A stretch of DNA of 64,000 nucleotides from Acidobacteriota bacterium (GTDB lineage Bacteria > Acidobacteriota > Vicinamibacteria > Vicinamibacterales > UBA2999), in NCBI GenBank assembly GCA_016871195.1, contig VFZN01000015.1:19889-83888 (forward strand), written 5' to 3'. The notes under the pieces are model-generated. The model was not told the origin of the DNA. It made no database searches and worked only from the letters and a program-made list of their open reading frames with translations. This document shows, piece by piece, positions 1 to 7,224 of this stretch. Made by a program: the position numbers and the translations under genes. Position 1 is the first letter of the stretch. Each line of letters begins with the position of its first letter.

Positions 1-1
1 T

Positions 2-1486
2 GCGCGCGAATCACTGATCGCCTCACGCGTCCTGCGCGAGATTCGCGATCGGCTGCGCTTTCTGAACGATGTCGGTGTGGGCTACCTCACCCTCGGGCGC
101 TCGGCCGCCAGCCTGTCGGGTGGCGAGGGACAACGCATCCGCCTGGCGACACAGATCGGATCAAGCCTGACGGGTGTGCTGTATGTGCTGGACGAGCCGT
201 CGATTGGGCTGCATCAGCGCGACAACCGCAAGCTGATTGCCACCCTGCAGCGCCTGCGTGACCTGGGCAACACGGTCGTCGTGGTGGAACACGACGATGA
301 GACGATTCGACAGGCCGACTATCTAATTGACCTCGGACCGGGCGCGGGTGAACTGGGCGGGCACGTGCTGTTCCAGGGCACGCCGACGGCACTCATGCAG
401 GCCCCGGGCGACTCGCTGACGGGCGCCTACCTCGCAGGCACGCGGGGCATCGAGGTGCCGGCGACGCGGCGATCCCCGAAAGCGGGCGAACTGGTCATCC
501 GCGGCGCGCGGGCGCACAACCTCAGGAACATCGACGTGCGCATTCCCCTAGGGCGGCTGGTGGCTGTTACAGGCGTCAGCGGTTCGGGGAAGAGCACGCT
601 CGTCAACGACATCCTGTATCGCTCGCTGGCGCGGCAGATTTACCGCGCGGCCGACGAGCCGGGCCCGCATACGCGCATCGAAGGCACCACGCACATCGAC
701 AAGGTCATCGAGATCGATCAGTCGCCCATCGGCCGCACGCCGCGATCGAATCCGGCCACATACACGGGGCTCTTCTCGTTCATCCGTGAGCTGTTTGCGA
801 TGGTGCCCGAGGCGCGGGCGCGTGGGTACAAGCCCGGGCGGTTTTCCTTCAACGTGAAGGGCGGACGCTGCGAGGCCTGTCAGGGCGACGGCGTGATGGC
901 GATCGAGATGCACTTCCTGCCGAATGTCTATGTGACGTGCGAGCAGTGCAAGGGCCGGCGCTACAACCGGGAAACGCTCGAGGTGAAGTATCGCGGCAAG
1001 TCGATTGCCGAGGTGCTTGAACTGACGGTCGATCAGGCGCTGCCGGTGCTGGAGAACTATCCGCCGCTGGCCGCACGGCTCCGCACGCTGCAGAGCGTGG
1101 GGCTCGGCTACATCACGCTGGGGCAGTCGGCGACGACCCTGTCCGGCGGCGAGGCGCAGCGGGTGAAGCTGTCGCGCGAACTGTCGAAGCGCGGCACGGG
1201 CCGCACGCTCTACATCCTCGACGAGCCCACCACGGGCCTGCACTTCGAGGATGTGCGCAAGCTGCTCGAGGTGCTGACGCGCCTGGTCGATCAGGGCAAC
1301 ACCATCGTGGTCATCGAGCACAACCTCGACGTGATCAAGTCGGCCGACTGGGTCATCGACCTTGGCCCCGAGGGCGGCAGCGGCGGGGGCGAGGTGGTGG
1401 CCGAGGGCACTCCTGAAACGGTCGCGCAGTCTGCACGGTCGGCCACGGCGCCGTTTCTGGCCGAGGCCCTGGGTGTGTCACGATAG
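2..1486 (+). CDS. uvrA: UvrABC excinuclease subunit A, C-terminal part (5' truncated by window edge)
   Basis: UvrA is the damage-recognition ATPase of nucleotide excision repair; it dimerises and loads UvrB. The reading frame is open from base 2, so the gene begins upstream of the window; 494 codons remain. Visible in order are the first ABC signature (LSGGEGQR) with Walker B ([13 protein letters not shown]), the second Walker A ([10 protein letters not shown]), the C-terminal zinc module (CEAC then CEQC) with the glycine-rich region before it, the second signature (LSGGEAQR) and the last Walker B ([13 protein letters not shown]). This order is diagnostic of UvrA and the C-terminus looks intact. 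The gene is followed by an inverted repeat at 1485-1521 and is probably transcribed separately from lpxC. Confidence 0.97.
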   Translation, partial: ARESLIASRVLREIRDRLRFLNDVGVGYLTLGRSAASLSGGEGQRIRLATQIGSSLTGVLYVLDEPSIGLHQRDNRKLIATLQRLRDLGNTVVVVEHDDETIRQADYLIDLGPGAGELGGHVLFQGTPTALMQAPGDSLTGAYLAGTRGIEVPATRRSPKAGELVIRGARAHNLRNIDVRIPLGRLVAVTGVSGSGKSTLVNDILYRSLARQIYRAADEPGPHTRIEGTTHIDKVIEIDQSPIGRTPRSNPATYTGLFSFIRELFAMVPEARARGYKPGRFSFNVKGGRCEACQGDGVMAIEMHFLPNVYVTCEQCKGRRYNRETLEVKYRGKSIAEVLELTVDQALPVLENYPPLAARLRTLQSVGLGYITLGQSATTLSGGEAQRVKLSRELSKRGTGRTLYILDEPTTGLHFEDVRKLLEVLTRLVDQGNTIVVIEHNLDVIKSADWVIDLGPEGGSGGGEVVAEGTPETVAQSARSATAPFLAEALGVSR

Positions 1487-1521
1487 CCACAGACTGGCGA
1501 AAATTTGCTGTGGCTTTGTTT
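1485..1521 (+). terminator. Probable terminator after uvrA
   Basis: AGCCACAG at 1485-1492 pairs with CTGTGGCT at 1508-1515, an 8-bp stem with a 15-base loop, followed by TTGTTT. It begins on the last bases of the uvrA stop codon. A second inverted repeat follows (1522-1553). The stem is modest and the loop long, so this is a moderate call. Confidence 0.45.
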
Positions 1522-1553
1522 ACACACTTGCGCGGGACTGCCGTGGAGTGTGT
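1522..1553 (+). other. Second inverted repeat in the uvrA-lpxC gap
   Basis: ACACACT at 1522-1528 pairs with AGTGTGT at 1547-1553, followed by CTCTTTAAATT. With the preceding hairpin it forms a tandem pair in an unusually AT-rich 176-base gap. It could be a backup terminator or an operator for lpxC. A weak -10-like TATAGC lies at 1628-1633, and I see no clear ribosome binding site before lpxC. Confidence 0.3.
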
Positions 1554-1662
1554 CTCTTTAAATTGTTGTATCTATTGAACTTGTTCGTGTAATCTGTGGC
1601 CGGTTTTCGTCGGCACCGTTCTTGCTGTATAGCGAGCCGGACGACAGACGTTCACGCGACTC

Positions 1663-2565
1663 ATGACTGCCCAGCAGACCATCAGACGACAGGTATCGTG
1701 CGCCGGCATCGGCCTGCACTCAGGCCAGAAAGTGATGCTGACGCTCAAGCCTGCGGCTGCCGACACCGGCATCCGGTTTCGCCGCACCGACCTCGGGCGC
1801 GAGATTCCGGCGCGGCTCGATCAGGTGGCCACCTGCAGCTACGCCACGGTGCTGGGCCACGACGGTGCGACGGTCGAAACGGTCGAGCACCTGCTGGCGG
1901 CGCTGGTCGCCTCGGGCATCGACAACGTCATCATCGAGCTCAGTCAGCGCGAAGTGCCCATCATGGATGGCAGCAGTGCGCCGTTCCTGTTTCTGCTACA
2001 GGAAGCCGGGAGGAAGACGCTGACGGCCCCGCGCCGCGTCCTCAAAGTGCTGCGCCCCGTGCAGGTCACGAGCGGCGACAAGCGGATGGCGGTGTATCCG
2101 TCTGACCACTTCAAGATCAGCTACACCATCAGCTTCGCTCATCCGCTGCTCAAGCACCAGACCCGCACCGAGCGCATCACCGAAGCGACGTTTACCGATC
2201 ATCTGGCGGCGGCGCGCACGTTCGGCTTCCTCAAGGAAGTCGAGTGGATGCGCCAGCAGGGGCTGGCCCTCGGCGGCTCGCTCGACAACGCCATTGTCAT
2301 CGGCGACACGGGCGTGCTCAATGCCCTGCGGTTTGATGATGAGTTTGTGCGTCACAAGATGCTCGACGCCGTGGGCGACCTCGCGCTGCTGGGCTATCCG
2401 CTGATTGGCCACGTGGTGGCGCATCGTGCGGGGCACCAGTTGCATACCGACCTCGGACGCGCGCTGCTGGCCGACCCTGAGGCATTTGCGGTGGTCGAGG
2501 TCGATGCAGTGGGCCAGATGACGCCGCAGGTCGCAGGCGTGCCGGCGTATACCCCAGTCCCCTGA
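1663..2565 (+). CDS. lpxC: UDP-3-O-acyl-N-acetylglucosamine deacetylase
   Basis: This is the zinc enzyme of the committed step of lipid A synthesis, removing acetate from UDP-3-O-acyl-GlcNAc in the cytoplasm. The protein has 300 residues, normal for the family. Zinc ligands and catalytic residues are present: the VEHLLAAL motif (E75, H76), HKMLDAVGDL (H231, D235) and HRAGH (H258). The N-terminal SCAGIGLHSG and the DGSSAPF motifs also match. The gene stands alone between two terminator-like structures. Its presence is direct evidence for an LPS outer membrane. The ATG at 1663 lacks an obvious Shine-Dalgarno sequence but begins exactly where LpxC homology should start. Confidence 0.97.
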   Translation: MTAQQTIRRQVSCAGIGLHSGQKVMLTLKPAAADTGIRFRRTDLGREIPARLDQVATCSYATVLGHDGATVETVEHLLAALVASGIDNVIIELSQREVPIMDGSSAPFLFLLQEAGRKTLTAPRRVLKVLRPVQVTSGDKRMAVYPSDHFKISYTISFAHPLLKHQTRTERITEATFTDHLAAARTFGFLKEVEWMRQQGLALGGSLDNAIVIGDTGVLNALRFDDEFVRHKMLDAVGDLALLGYPLIGHVVAHRAGHQLHTDLGRALLADPEAFAVVEVDAVGQMTPQVAGVPAYTPVP

Positions 2566-2595
2566 GTCAGTCGATTCCTCGTGCGTCCTCCTGTT

Positions 2596-2626
2596 GGCCG
2601 CGTCTTTGCTGACGCGGCCTTTTTTT
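2596..2626 (+). terminator. Rho-independent terminator after lpxC
   Basis: A perfect 9-bp GC-rich stem (GGCCGCGTC at 2596-2604, GACGCGGCC at 2611-2619) with a 6-base loop is followed by seven T at 2620-2626. This is a textbook intrinsic terminator 30 bases after the lpxC stop. It also excludes the upstream TTG start that an open frame would offer the dipeptidase gene. Confidence 0.9.
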
Positions 2627-2695
2627 CGTTCGTTCCGACCGCGGTGTCTCCGACCGGACCAGGCGTGCGTTAGGATGCCGGCGGGAGGCTTCCGA

Positions 2696-3964
2696 GTGAC
2701 GACACGATCGATATCCTTGAGACTGCTGGCGGGCGCGTGTGCGGCCCTGACGGCAGGTCCGGTGCAGGCGCAGACGACGCCGGATGCGGCGCTGCAGGCG
2801 CGGGCCCGGGCGATTCACGAGCGGGTGATTACGCTCGACACGCACGCCGACATCAATCCGCGCGACTTCACGCGCGAGCGCAACTACACCCAGCGGCTCG
2901 ATACGCAGGTGAACATTCCCAAGATGAAAGAAGGCGGGCTCGATGCGGCGTTCTTCATTGTGTATGTCGGGCAGGGCTCGCTGACGCAGGAAGGCTATGA
3001 CCGGGCCTATCAGCAGGCGGTAGCGAAGTTCGAGGCGGTGCATCACCTCACGAAGGAACTGGCACCCGACCAAATCGGGCTGGCGCTGACGGCGGCCGAC
3101 GTACGGTCGATTGCGGCGTCGGGGCGGAAGGTGGCGCTCATCGGCATCGAGAACGCGTATCCGCTGGGGACCGACCTGTCACGGGTGAAGGAGTTCTACG
3201 ACCGCGGTGGGCGCTACATGTCGCTGGCACATAACGGGCACAGCCAGTTTGCCGACTCGAACATTGGCGAACGTGACGGGTTCATGCACAACGGACTCAA
3301 CCCGCTGGGGCTGCAGGTGATTGCCGAGATGAACCGCTGGGGCATCATGGTCGATGTGTCGCATCCGTCGAAGCAGGCCAACCTGCAGGCGATTGCGGCG
3401 TCGAAGGCTCCGGTGATTGCCTCGCATTCGGCCGCCCGTGCCCTGGCCAACCACAGCCGCAACATGGACGACGAGCAGTTGCAGGCGCTGAAGAAGAACG
3501 GCGGCGTGATTCAGACGGTGGCGTTTGACAGCTACGTGAAGATCAAGCCGCCAGACTCGGCCGAGCGTGCGGCAGCCATCGCGAAGCTTCGGGTCGAGAT
3601 GGGGCTGCAGGGCGGCCCGGCGAGCCAGACCGATGCGACGCGCAGCCAGTTCCGCCAGCGGATGGCCGAGATTGATCGGCAGTTTCCTCCACCGCCGATG
3701 GCGACGGTGTCCGACTTTGTCGACCACATCGACTACCTGGTGAAGACCATCGGCATCGACCACGTGGGTATCTCGTCAGACTTTGACGGTGGTGGTGGCG
3801 TGAAGGGCTGGAACGGGGCCGACGAGACGTTCAACGTGACGCTTGAGCTGGTGCGTCGGGGCTATTCCGACGAGCAGATTGGGAAGCTGTGGAGCGGGAA
3901 CCTGCTGCGGGTGCTGGACGAGGTGCAGCGGGTGGCGCGCGAGATTCAGGCCGGACGGCGGTAG
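2696..3964 (+). CDS. Secreted membrane-dipeptidase-like zinc peptidase (M19 family)
   Basis: Metallo-dipeptidases of this family hydrolyse dipeptides, including D-amino-acid-containing ones, at a binuclear zinc site. The GTG at 2696 is chosen because GGGAGG (2683-2688) lies 7 bases before it and the protein then begins with a clean signal peptide (LRLLAGACAALTAGPVQAQ). That gives 422 residues. The zinc-site motifs are visible in order: LDTHADI, GIENAYPLG, SLAHNGHS, VDVSHPS and ASHSAARAL. An ATG at 2675 in the same frame is an alternative. The gene is monocistronic and faces the TonB receptor gene across a long hairpin. Substrate is unknown; nutrition or peptidoglycan-peptide recycling are both possible. 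Confidence 0.93.
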   Translation: MTTRSISLRLLAGACAALTAGPVQAQTTPDAALQARARAIHERVITLDTHADINPRDFTRERNYTQRLDTQVNIPKMKEGGLDAAFFIVYVGQGSLTQEGYDRAYQQAVAKFEAVHHLTKELAPDQIGLALTAADVRSIAASGRKVALIGIENAYPLGTDLSRVKEFYDRGGRYMSLAHNGHSQFADSNIGERDGFMHNGLNPLGLQVIAEMNRWGIMVDVSHPSKQANLQAIAASKAPVIASHSAARALANHSRNMDDEQLQALKKNGGVIQTVAFDSYVKIKPPDSAERAAAIAKLRVEMGLQGGPASQTDATRSQFRQRMAEIDRQFPPPPMATVSDFVDHIDYLVKTIGIDHVGISSDFDGGGGVKGWNGADETFNVTLELVRRGYSDEQIGKLWSGNLLRVLDEVQRVAREIQAGRR

Positions 3965-4016
3965 GGCGGGTGTGACCGCGGCCGGGCTCTGTGTACCTGG
4001 CCCTCCGGGGAAAAGA

Positions 4017-4057
4017 CAAGGGGCCGGCTCCGGAGTGCATCCGGAGCCGGCCCCTTG
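4017..4057 (-). terminator. Long perfect hairpin between convergent genes; terminator
   Basis: Two 18-base arms (4017-4034 and 4040-4057) are perfectly complementary around a 5-base loop, mostly G and C. On the minus strand the stem is followed by TCTTTTCC, so it resembles an intrinsic terminator for the leftward TonB receptor gene, whose stop is 27 bases earlier. It may also stop rightward dipeptidase transcripts, although that side has no T tract. Confidence 0.8.
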
Positions 4058-4083
4058 TGATTCCGGTCAGTGTTTGGCTGGGC

Positions 4084-6786
4084 CTAGAAGGACCAGCGCA
4101 GACCGACGGTGATCTGACGGGGTGCGGCGATGGCCGTCGCGTAGCCCGGCTGCAGGACGACACGCGACCCGTCGACATTGGTCAGCGTGTTGGTCGGCCA
4201 CCGGGTGCTGCGTGCGGTGACGACTCCCGAGTTCAGGGCGTTCTCCAGATCGGCATAGATACCGAAGCGGTTGACGCCGGCGTTGAAGACCTTCTCGACG
4301 CGAAGGTCGAGCAGCCGGAGGAAATCGTTCCGGTTGCTGCCCTGCGGCTCGATGAAGACATCGTTCGAGCCGGTCCAGTTGATGGTGCCGCTCGTCAGGC
4401 GGGTAAAGCCGGTGTAGGTGGTGCCGCTAATGGCGCGGAAGTAGGCGTTGAACGCCATCTCGACCTTGGGCACCTGGTAGCCGACGAACGCCTTGAATTC
4501 ATGCGGACGGTCGAGCGGCACCCGGCCATCGCTGTTGATGAGGCTGCCGTTCGGCGTTTCGAACTGGCTGCTGGCAAAACCCGCCTGCGATGAGCTGGGC
4601 AGGTTCCCCGTAGTCTTCGAGAACACGTAGGAGATCTGGCCCTGCATGCGGTTGGCGTAGGCGCGGCTCAGCACGAACATCGCGCCGCGGTAGTCGCGGT
4701 AGATGTCGGGGTTCCCTGCACCGGGGAAGTTGACCGAGTCAACGTTGTCGATCAGGAATCGCTGCTGGATGCTGGAACGGTTGGCCCAGCGGTACGCCGT
4801 CAGCGGGGTCTGGGTCTTGGGGTTGTTGACGGTGATGGGGGACCACTGCCCGCCGATGAGGGTCGAGTTCACGAAGTTGCGGTTCGTGCGCTGGATGTAG
4901 GTGGCCGAGGCCTTCCAGACACCGCGGAACTGCTGTTCGAACGCGACGTTGATTTCATCGGTGCGGGGATGCTTGATGTCGTCAGCCATCGTGTACTTGC
5001 TGGCCCCCGAGATACGGTCGATTTCAACGACCTTGTTCCCAGGGAACGCCTCGTAGATGACGTAGTCGCTGATGCCGGGCACAGCACGGTTCCACGTGGA
5101 GAACACAGCGCCGTCGTAGAGATGGCCGTAGAACGCGCGGAGCACCGAGGTGCCGCGGCCGGTCAGGTCGAACGCACCGCCCACGCGGGGGGCGAACTGG
5201 TTCGTGTTGTAGTACTCGCGGCCGCCGCTGCCTTCGCCGCGAATGCCGTCGTAGCGGACGCCGATGTTCGCGGTGAAGCGGCCAATCGTCCACTGGTCCT
5301 GGGCATACGCGCTCTGGCGCTTGTTCATGCCCTCGACGTCGTAGCTGTAACCGTATGCGAGATAGGGCGCGCCGCCGATGTCGTAGAAGAACAGACCGTT
5401 CGAGTAGGCGAAGCGGTTCCGGATCTTGCTGCGCTCGATTTCCACGCCGAACTTGAAGTTGTGCGTGCCACCGGCGTTGATGTAGCGGTTGAGCGAGGCA
5501 TTCAGCTGGTTACGCACGCGGTCGTACTGCGCGCTGTAGCCGGCGCCACCGGACCACTTGCCCGAGTCGTCCAGGCGCGCCGAGGCGGGGTTGACTGGGT
5601 CGAGGTCGAAGTACCCCCAGTAGCCGGTGAACTTGGTCTCGAAGAACGAGGATGTGCCGAGCACCTTGCGGTACTGGCCGTTCCAGATGATTTCCGGCGA
5701 GTCCTGCTGCACGGTCTGCGCATCGGTCGTGTTGTTGACGCCCGGCAGCCCCGTGCGACCCGTCTGGTTGTACTGGTCGTATTGCACGTTGGCCGTCAGC
5801 GTGTCGCTGGCGGTCGGCTGGAACGTGAACTTCACGTTGAAGCGCGGGCTGACCTCGGTGCGGATGGTGCGGGGACCGTCGGGATCCTGCGCAATCGCGT
5901 AGCGCTGGATGCTGGCGAAGAAGAACGCCTTGTCTTTCTTGAGCGGACCACCGAGCTGCACCGTGTAGTCGTTGAGCTTGTCGACGCCGCTGGCACGGAT
6001 GGTCGCATTCTGCTTTCTCACGTCAGCGCTGACGTTGTCGCCGCGCAGGCTCTTGTTCGTGTAGCGGTGCTCGAAGAGGCTCGAGTAGCGGTTGCCACCC
6101 GACTTGGTGATGGTGTTGACGACGGCACCCGAGAAGCCACCGTATTCGGCGGGCTGGCCGAGGGCGCCGACCTGCACCTCTTCAATGATGTTGTAGTTGA
6201 AGAAGGTCCAGGCCGTGCCGCCTTCGGGGTCGCGCGTGTCGACGCCGTCCAGCAGCAGGGCGTTGCCCGAGTTGGCCGAGCCCCCGAAGGCCGACCCGCT
6301 GTTCACGCCGGGCGAGTAGTTGAGGATGCTGACCGCCGCGTTGGTGCGCGACATCGGCATGGCGAACAGCAGGTCCTGCGACAACTTGTTGTCGGTGGCC
6401 GTGGTGGTCGTATCGACCGTGACCACGTTGGCTGTGACCTGCACGTTCTCGGTCACCCCACCCACGTTCAGGGTGAGCTTGAACTGGGCCGTGCCGCCGA
6501 TGCTGACGGTGATGCCCGTCTGCTCGGCCTGCTGGAAGCCCGAGAGTTCAGCCCGCAGGTTGTAGACGCCCGGTGCCAGTCCGATGAAGCGGAACTCGCC
6601 GGAGGCGTCGGAGGTCTGGGTGTTCGAGCCGGTGCGGCCTGTCAGTGTGACCGATGCCCCGGGCAGTACCTGCCCCTGGGCATCGAGCACCTGACCGGCG
6701 ATGGTGCCAGACAGGGTCTGGGCCGACGCAGGGGCGCCGATCAGTAGGACCAGGGCGGTGACGCATGCGCGGAAGACTGTGCTCAT
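4084..6786 (-). CDS. TonB-dependent outer-membrane receptor, Oar-like, with N-terminal carboxypeptidase-regulatory domain
   Basis: This is a large energy-dependent outer-membrane transporter of 900 residues. Residues 1-23 form a signal peptide (TALVLLIGAPASAQ). A carboxypeptidase-regulatory-like domain follows at about 25-110 (GTIAGQVLDAQGQVLPGASV), then a plug at about 115-230 ending GGFSGAVVNTITKSGGN. The rest is a beta-barrel closing in the terminal aromatic residue (TVGLRWSF). The ATG at 6786 is preferred; in-frame GTG codons at 6798 and 6795 directly follow the stop of the upstream small gene, so the two are tightly coupled. Substrate is not predictable; Oar-like receptors in Acidobacteriota are often linked to peptide or carbohydrate uptake. 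Confidence 0.93.
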   Translation of the reverse strand: MSTVFRACVTALVLLIGAPASAQTLSGTIAGQVLDAQGQVLPGASVTLTGRTGSNTQTSDASGEFRFIGLAPGVYNLRAELSGFQQAEQTGITVSIGGTAQFKLTLNVGGVTENVQVTANVVTVDTTTTATDNKLSQDLLFAMPMSRTNAAVSILNYSPGVNSGSAFGGSANSGNALLLDGVDTRDPEGGTAWTFFNYNIIEEVQVGALGQPAEYGGFSGAVVNTITKSGGNRYSSLFEHRYTNKSLRGDNVSADVRKQNATIRASGVDKLNDYTVQLGGPLKKDKAFFFASIQRYAIAQDPDGPRTIRTEVSPRFNVKFTFQPTASDTLTANVQYDQYNQTGRTGLPGVNNTTDAQTVQQDSPEIIWNGQYRKVLGTSSFFETKFTGYWGYFDLDPVNPASARLDDSGKWSGGAGYSAQYDRVRNQLNASLNRYINAGGTHNFKFGVEIERSKIRNRFAYSNGLFFYDIGGAPYLAYGYSYDVEGMNKRQSAYAQDQWTIGRFTANIGVRYDGIRGEGSGGREYYNTNQFAPRVGGAFDLTGRGTSVLRAFYGHLYDGAVFSTWNRAVPGISDYVIYEAFPGNKVVEIDRISGASKYTMADDIKHPRTDEINVAFEQQFRGVWKASATYIQRTNRNFVNSTLIGGQWSPITVNNPKTQTPLTAYRWANRSSIQQRFLIDNVDSVNFPGAGNPDIYRDYRGAMFVLSRAYANRMQGQISYVFSKTTGNLPSSSQAGFASSQFETPNGSLINSDGRVPLDRPHEFKAFVGYQVPKVEMAFNAYFRAISGTTYTGFTRLTSGTINWTGSNDVFIEPQGSNRNDFLRLLDLRVEKVFNAGVNRFGIYADLENALNSGVVTARSTRWPTNTLTNVDGSRVVLQPGYATAIAAPRQITVGLRWSF

Positions 6787-6798
6787 GATGGTCACCAC

Positions 6799-7134
6799 TT
6801 AGCGGTTCGCCCCGCGGATGCGGTCGCTGCTCGATGAGTAGACGGCGAAACCCACACCGGCGCCGAACAGGATCAGCGTGGCGGCGCCGGCCTTCGTCTT
6901 GAAGAACGACTTTGACTCGAGGTTTGACTGCGTCGCCGCCGAGGCCGAAGCCTTCGGGGCCTGCGGCGCCTTCAGCGTCACCGCCTGCCGAGTGACCACG
7001 GCGCGGCCAGTCTGCAGCACAGACGAAGTCGGAGCCGACGGCTCTGCTGCCGCCAGTCCGGGAGAGAGTAAGCTGGCCACCAGAGCCATGCAGCCCAGCG
7101 CCGTCCACCGAAGAACCAGTGAGTGTCTATACAT
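6799..7134 (-). CDS. Small exported, membrane-anchored protein of unknown function
   Basis: I do not recognise a family for this 111-residue protein. It begins with a signal peptide (LGCMALVASLLSPGLAAA). An alanine-, lysine- and glutamine-rich stretch follows (residues 40-75), and it ends with a hydrophobic segment (GAATLILFGAGVGFAVY) before a short basic tail. The ATG at 7134 has GGAGG 11 bases upstream; an earlier in-frame start at 7206 would place 24 residues before the signal peptide and is rejected. Its stop codon abuts the TonB receptor's GTG codons, so the two genes form a transcription unit. A role in assembling or energising that receptor is possible, but only the location suggests it. 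Confidence 0.6.
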   Translation of the reverse strand: MYRHSLVLRWTALGCMALVASLLSPGLAAAEPSAPTSSVLQTGRAVVTRQAVTLKAPQAPKASASAATQSNLESKSFFKTKAGAATLILFGAGVGFAVYSSSSDRIRGANR

Positions 7135-7176
7135 CGTGAGATGGGCCTCCACGCCCACGCCGAAGTTCGATCTGAT

Positions 7177-7206
7177 AGGGTAGTGAAAGTGACACGGCTG
7201 TTGCAA
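7177..7206 (-). promoter_or_regulatory. Possible promoter of the small protein/TonB receptor unit
   Basis: Reading leftward, TTGCAA (7206-7201) and TACCCT (7182-7177) are separated by 18 bases. They lie 42 bases before the ATG at 7134, with a GGAGG in the leader. Spacing fits sigma-70, but the -10 is imperfect. Confidence 0.4.
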
Positions 7207-7224
7207 TTACGAAACGTCAGCGTC

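Noticed and set aside
2594..2695. Upstream TTG start for the M19 dipeptidase
   Set aside because: It lies inside the lpxC terminator hairpin; GTG 2696 has a perfect Shine-Dalgarno sequence and gives a proper signal peptide.
4969..6747. Long open frame on the plus strand antisense to the TonB receptor
   Set aside because: It is a codon-bias shadow of a GC-rich gene, with no recognisable motif, signal peptide or ribosome binding site.
6787..6798. GTG codons at 6798 and 6795 as the TonB receptor start
   Set aside because: They directly abut the upstream stop, and ATG 6786 gives an equally good signal peptide; they remain possible.
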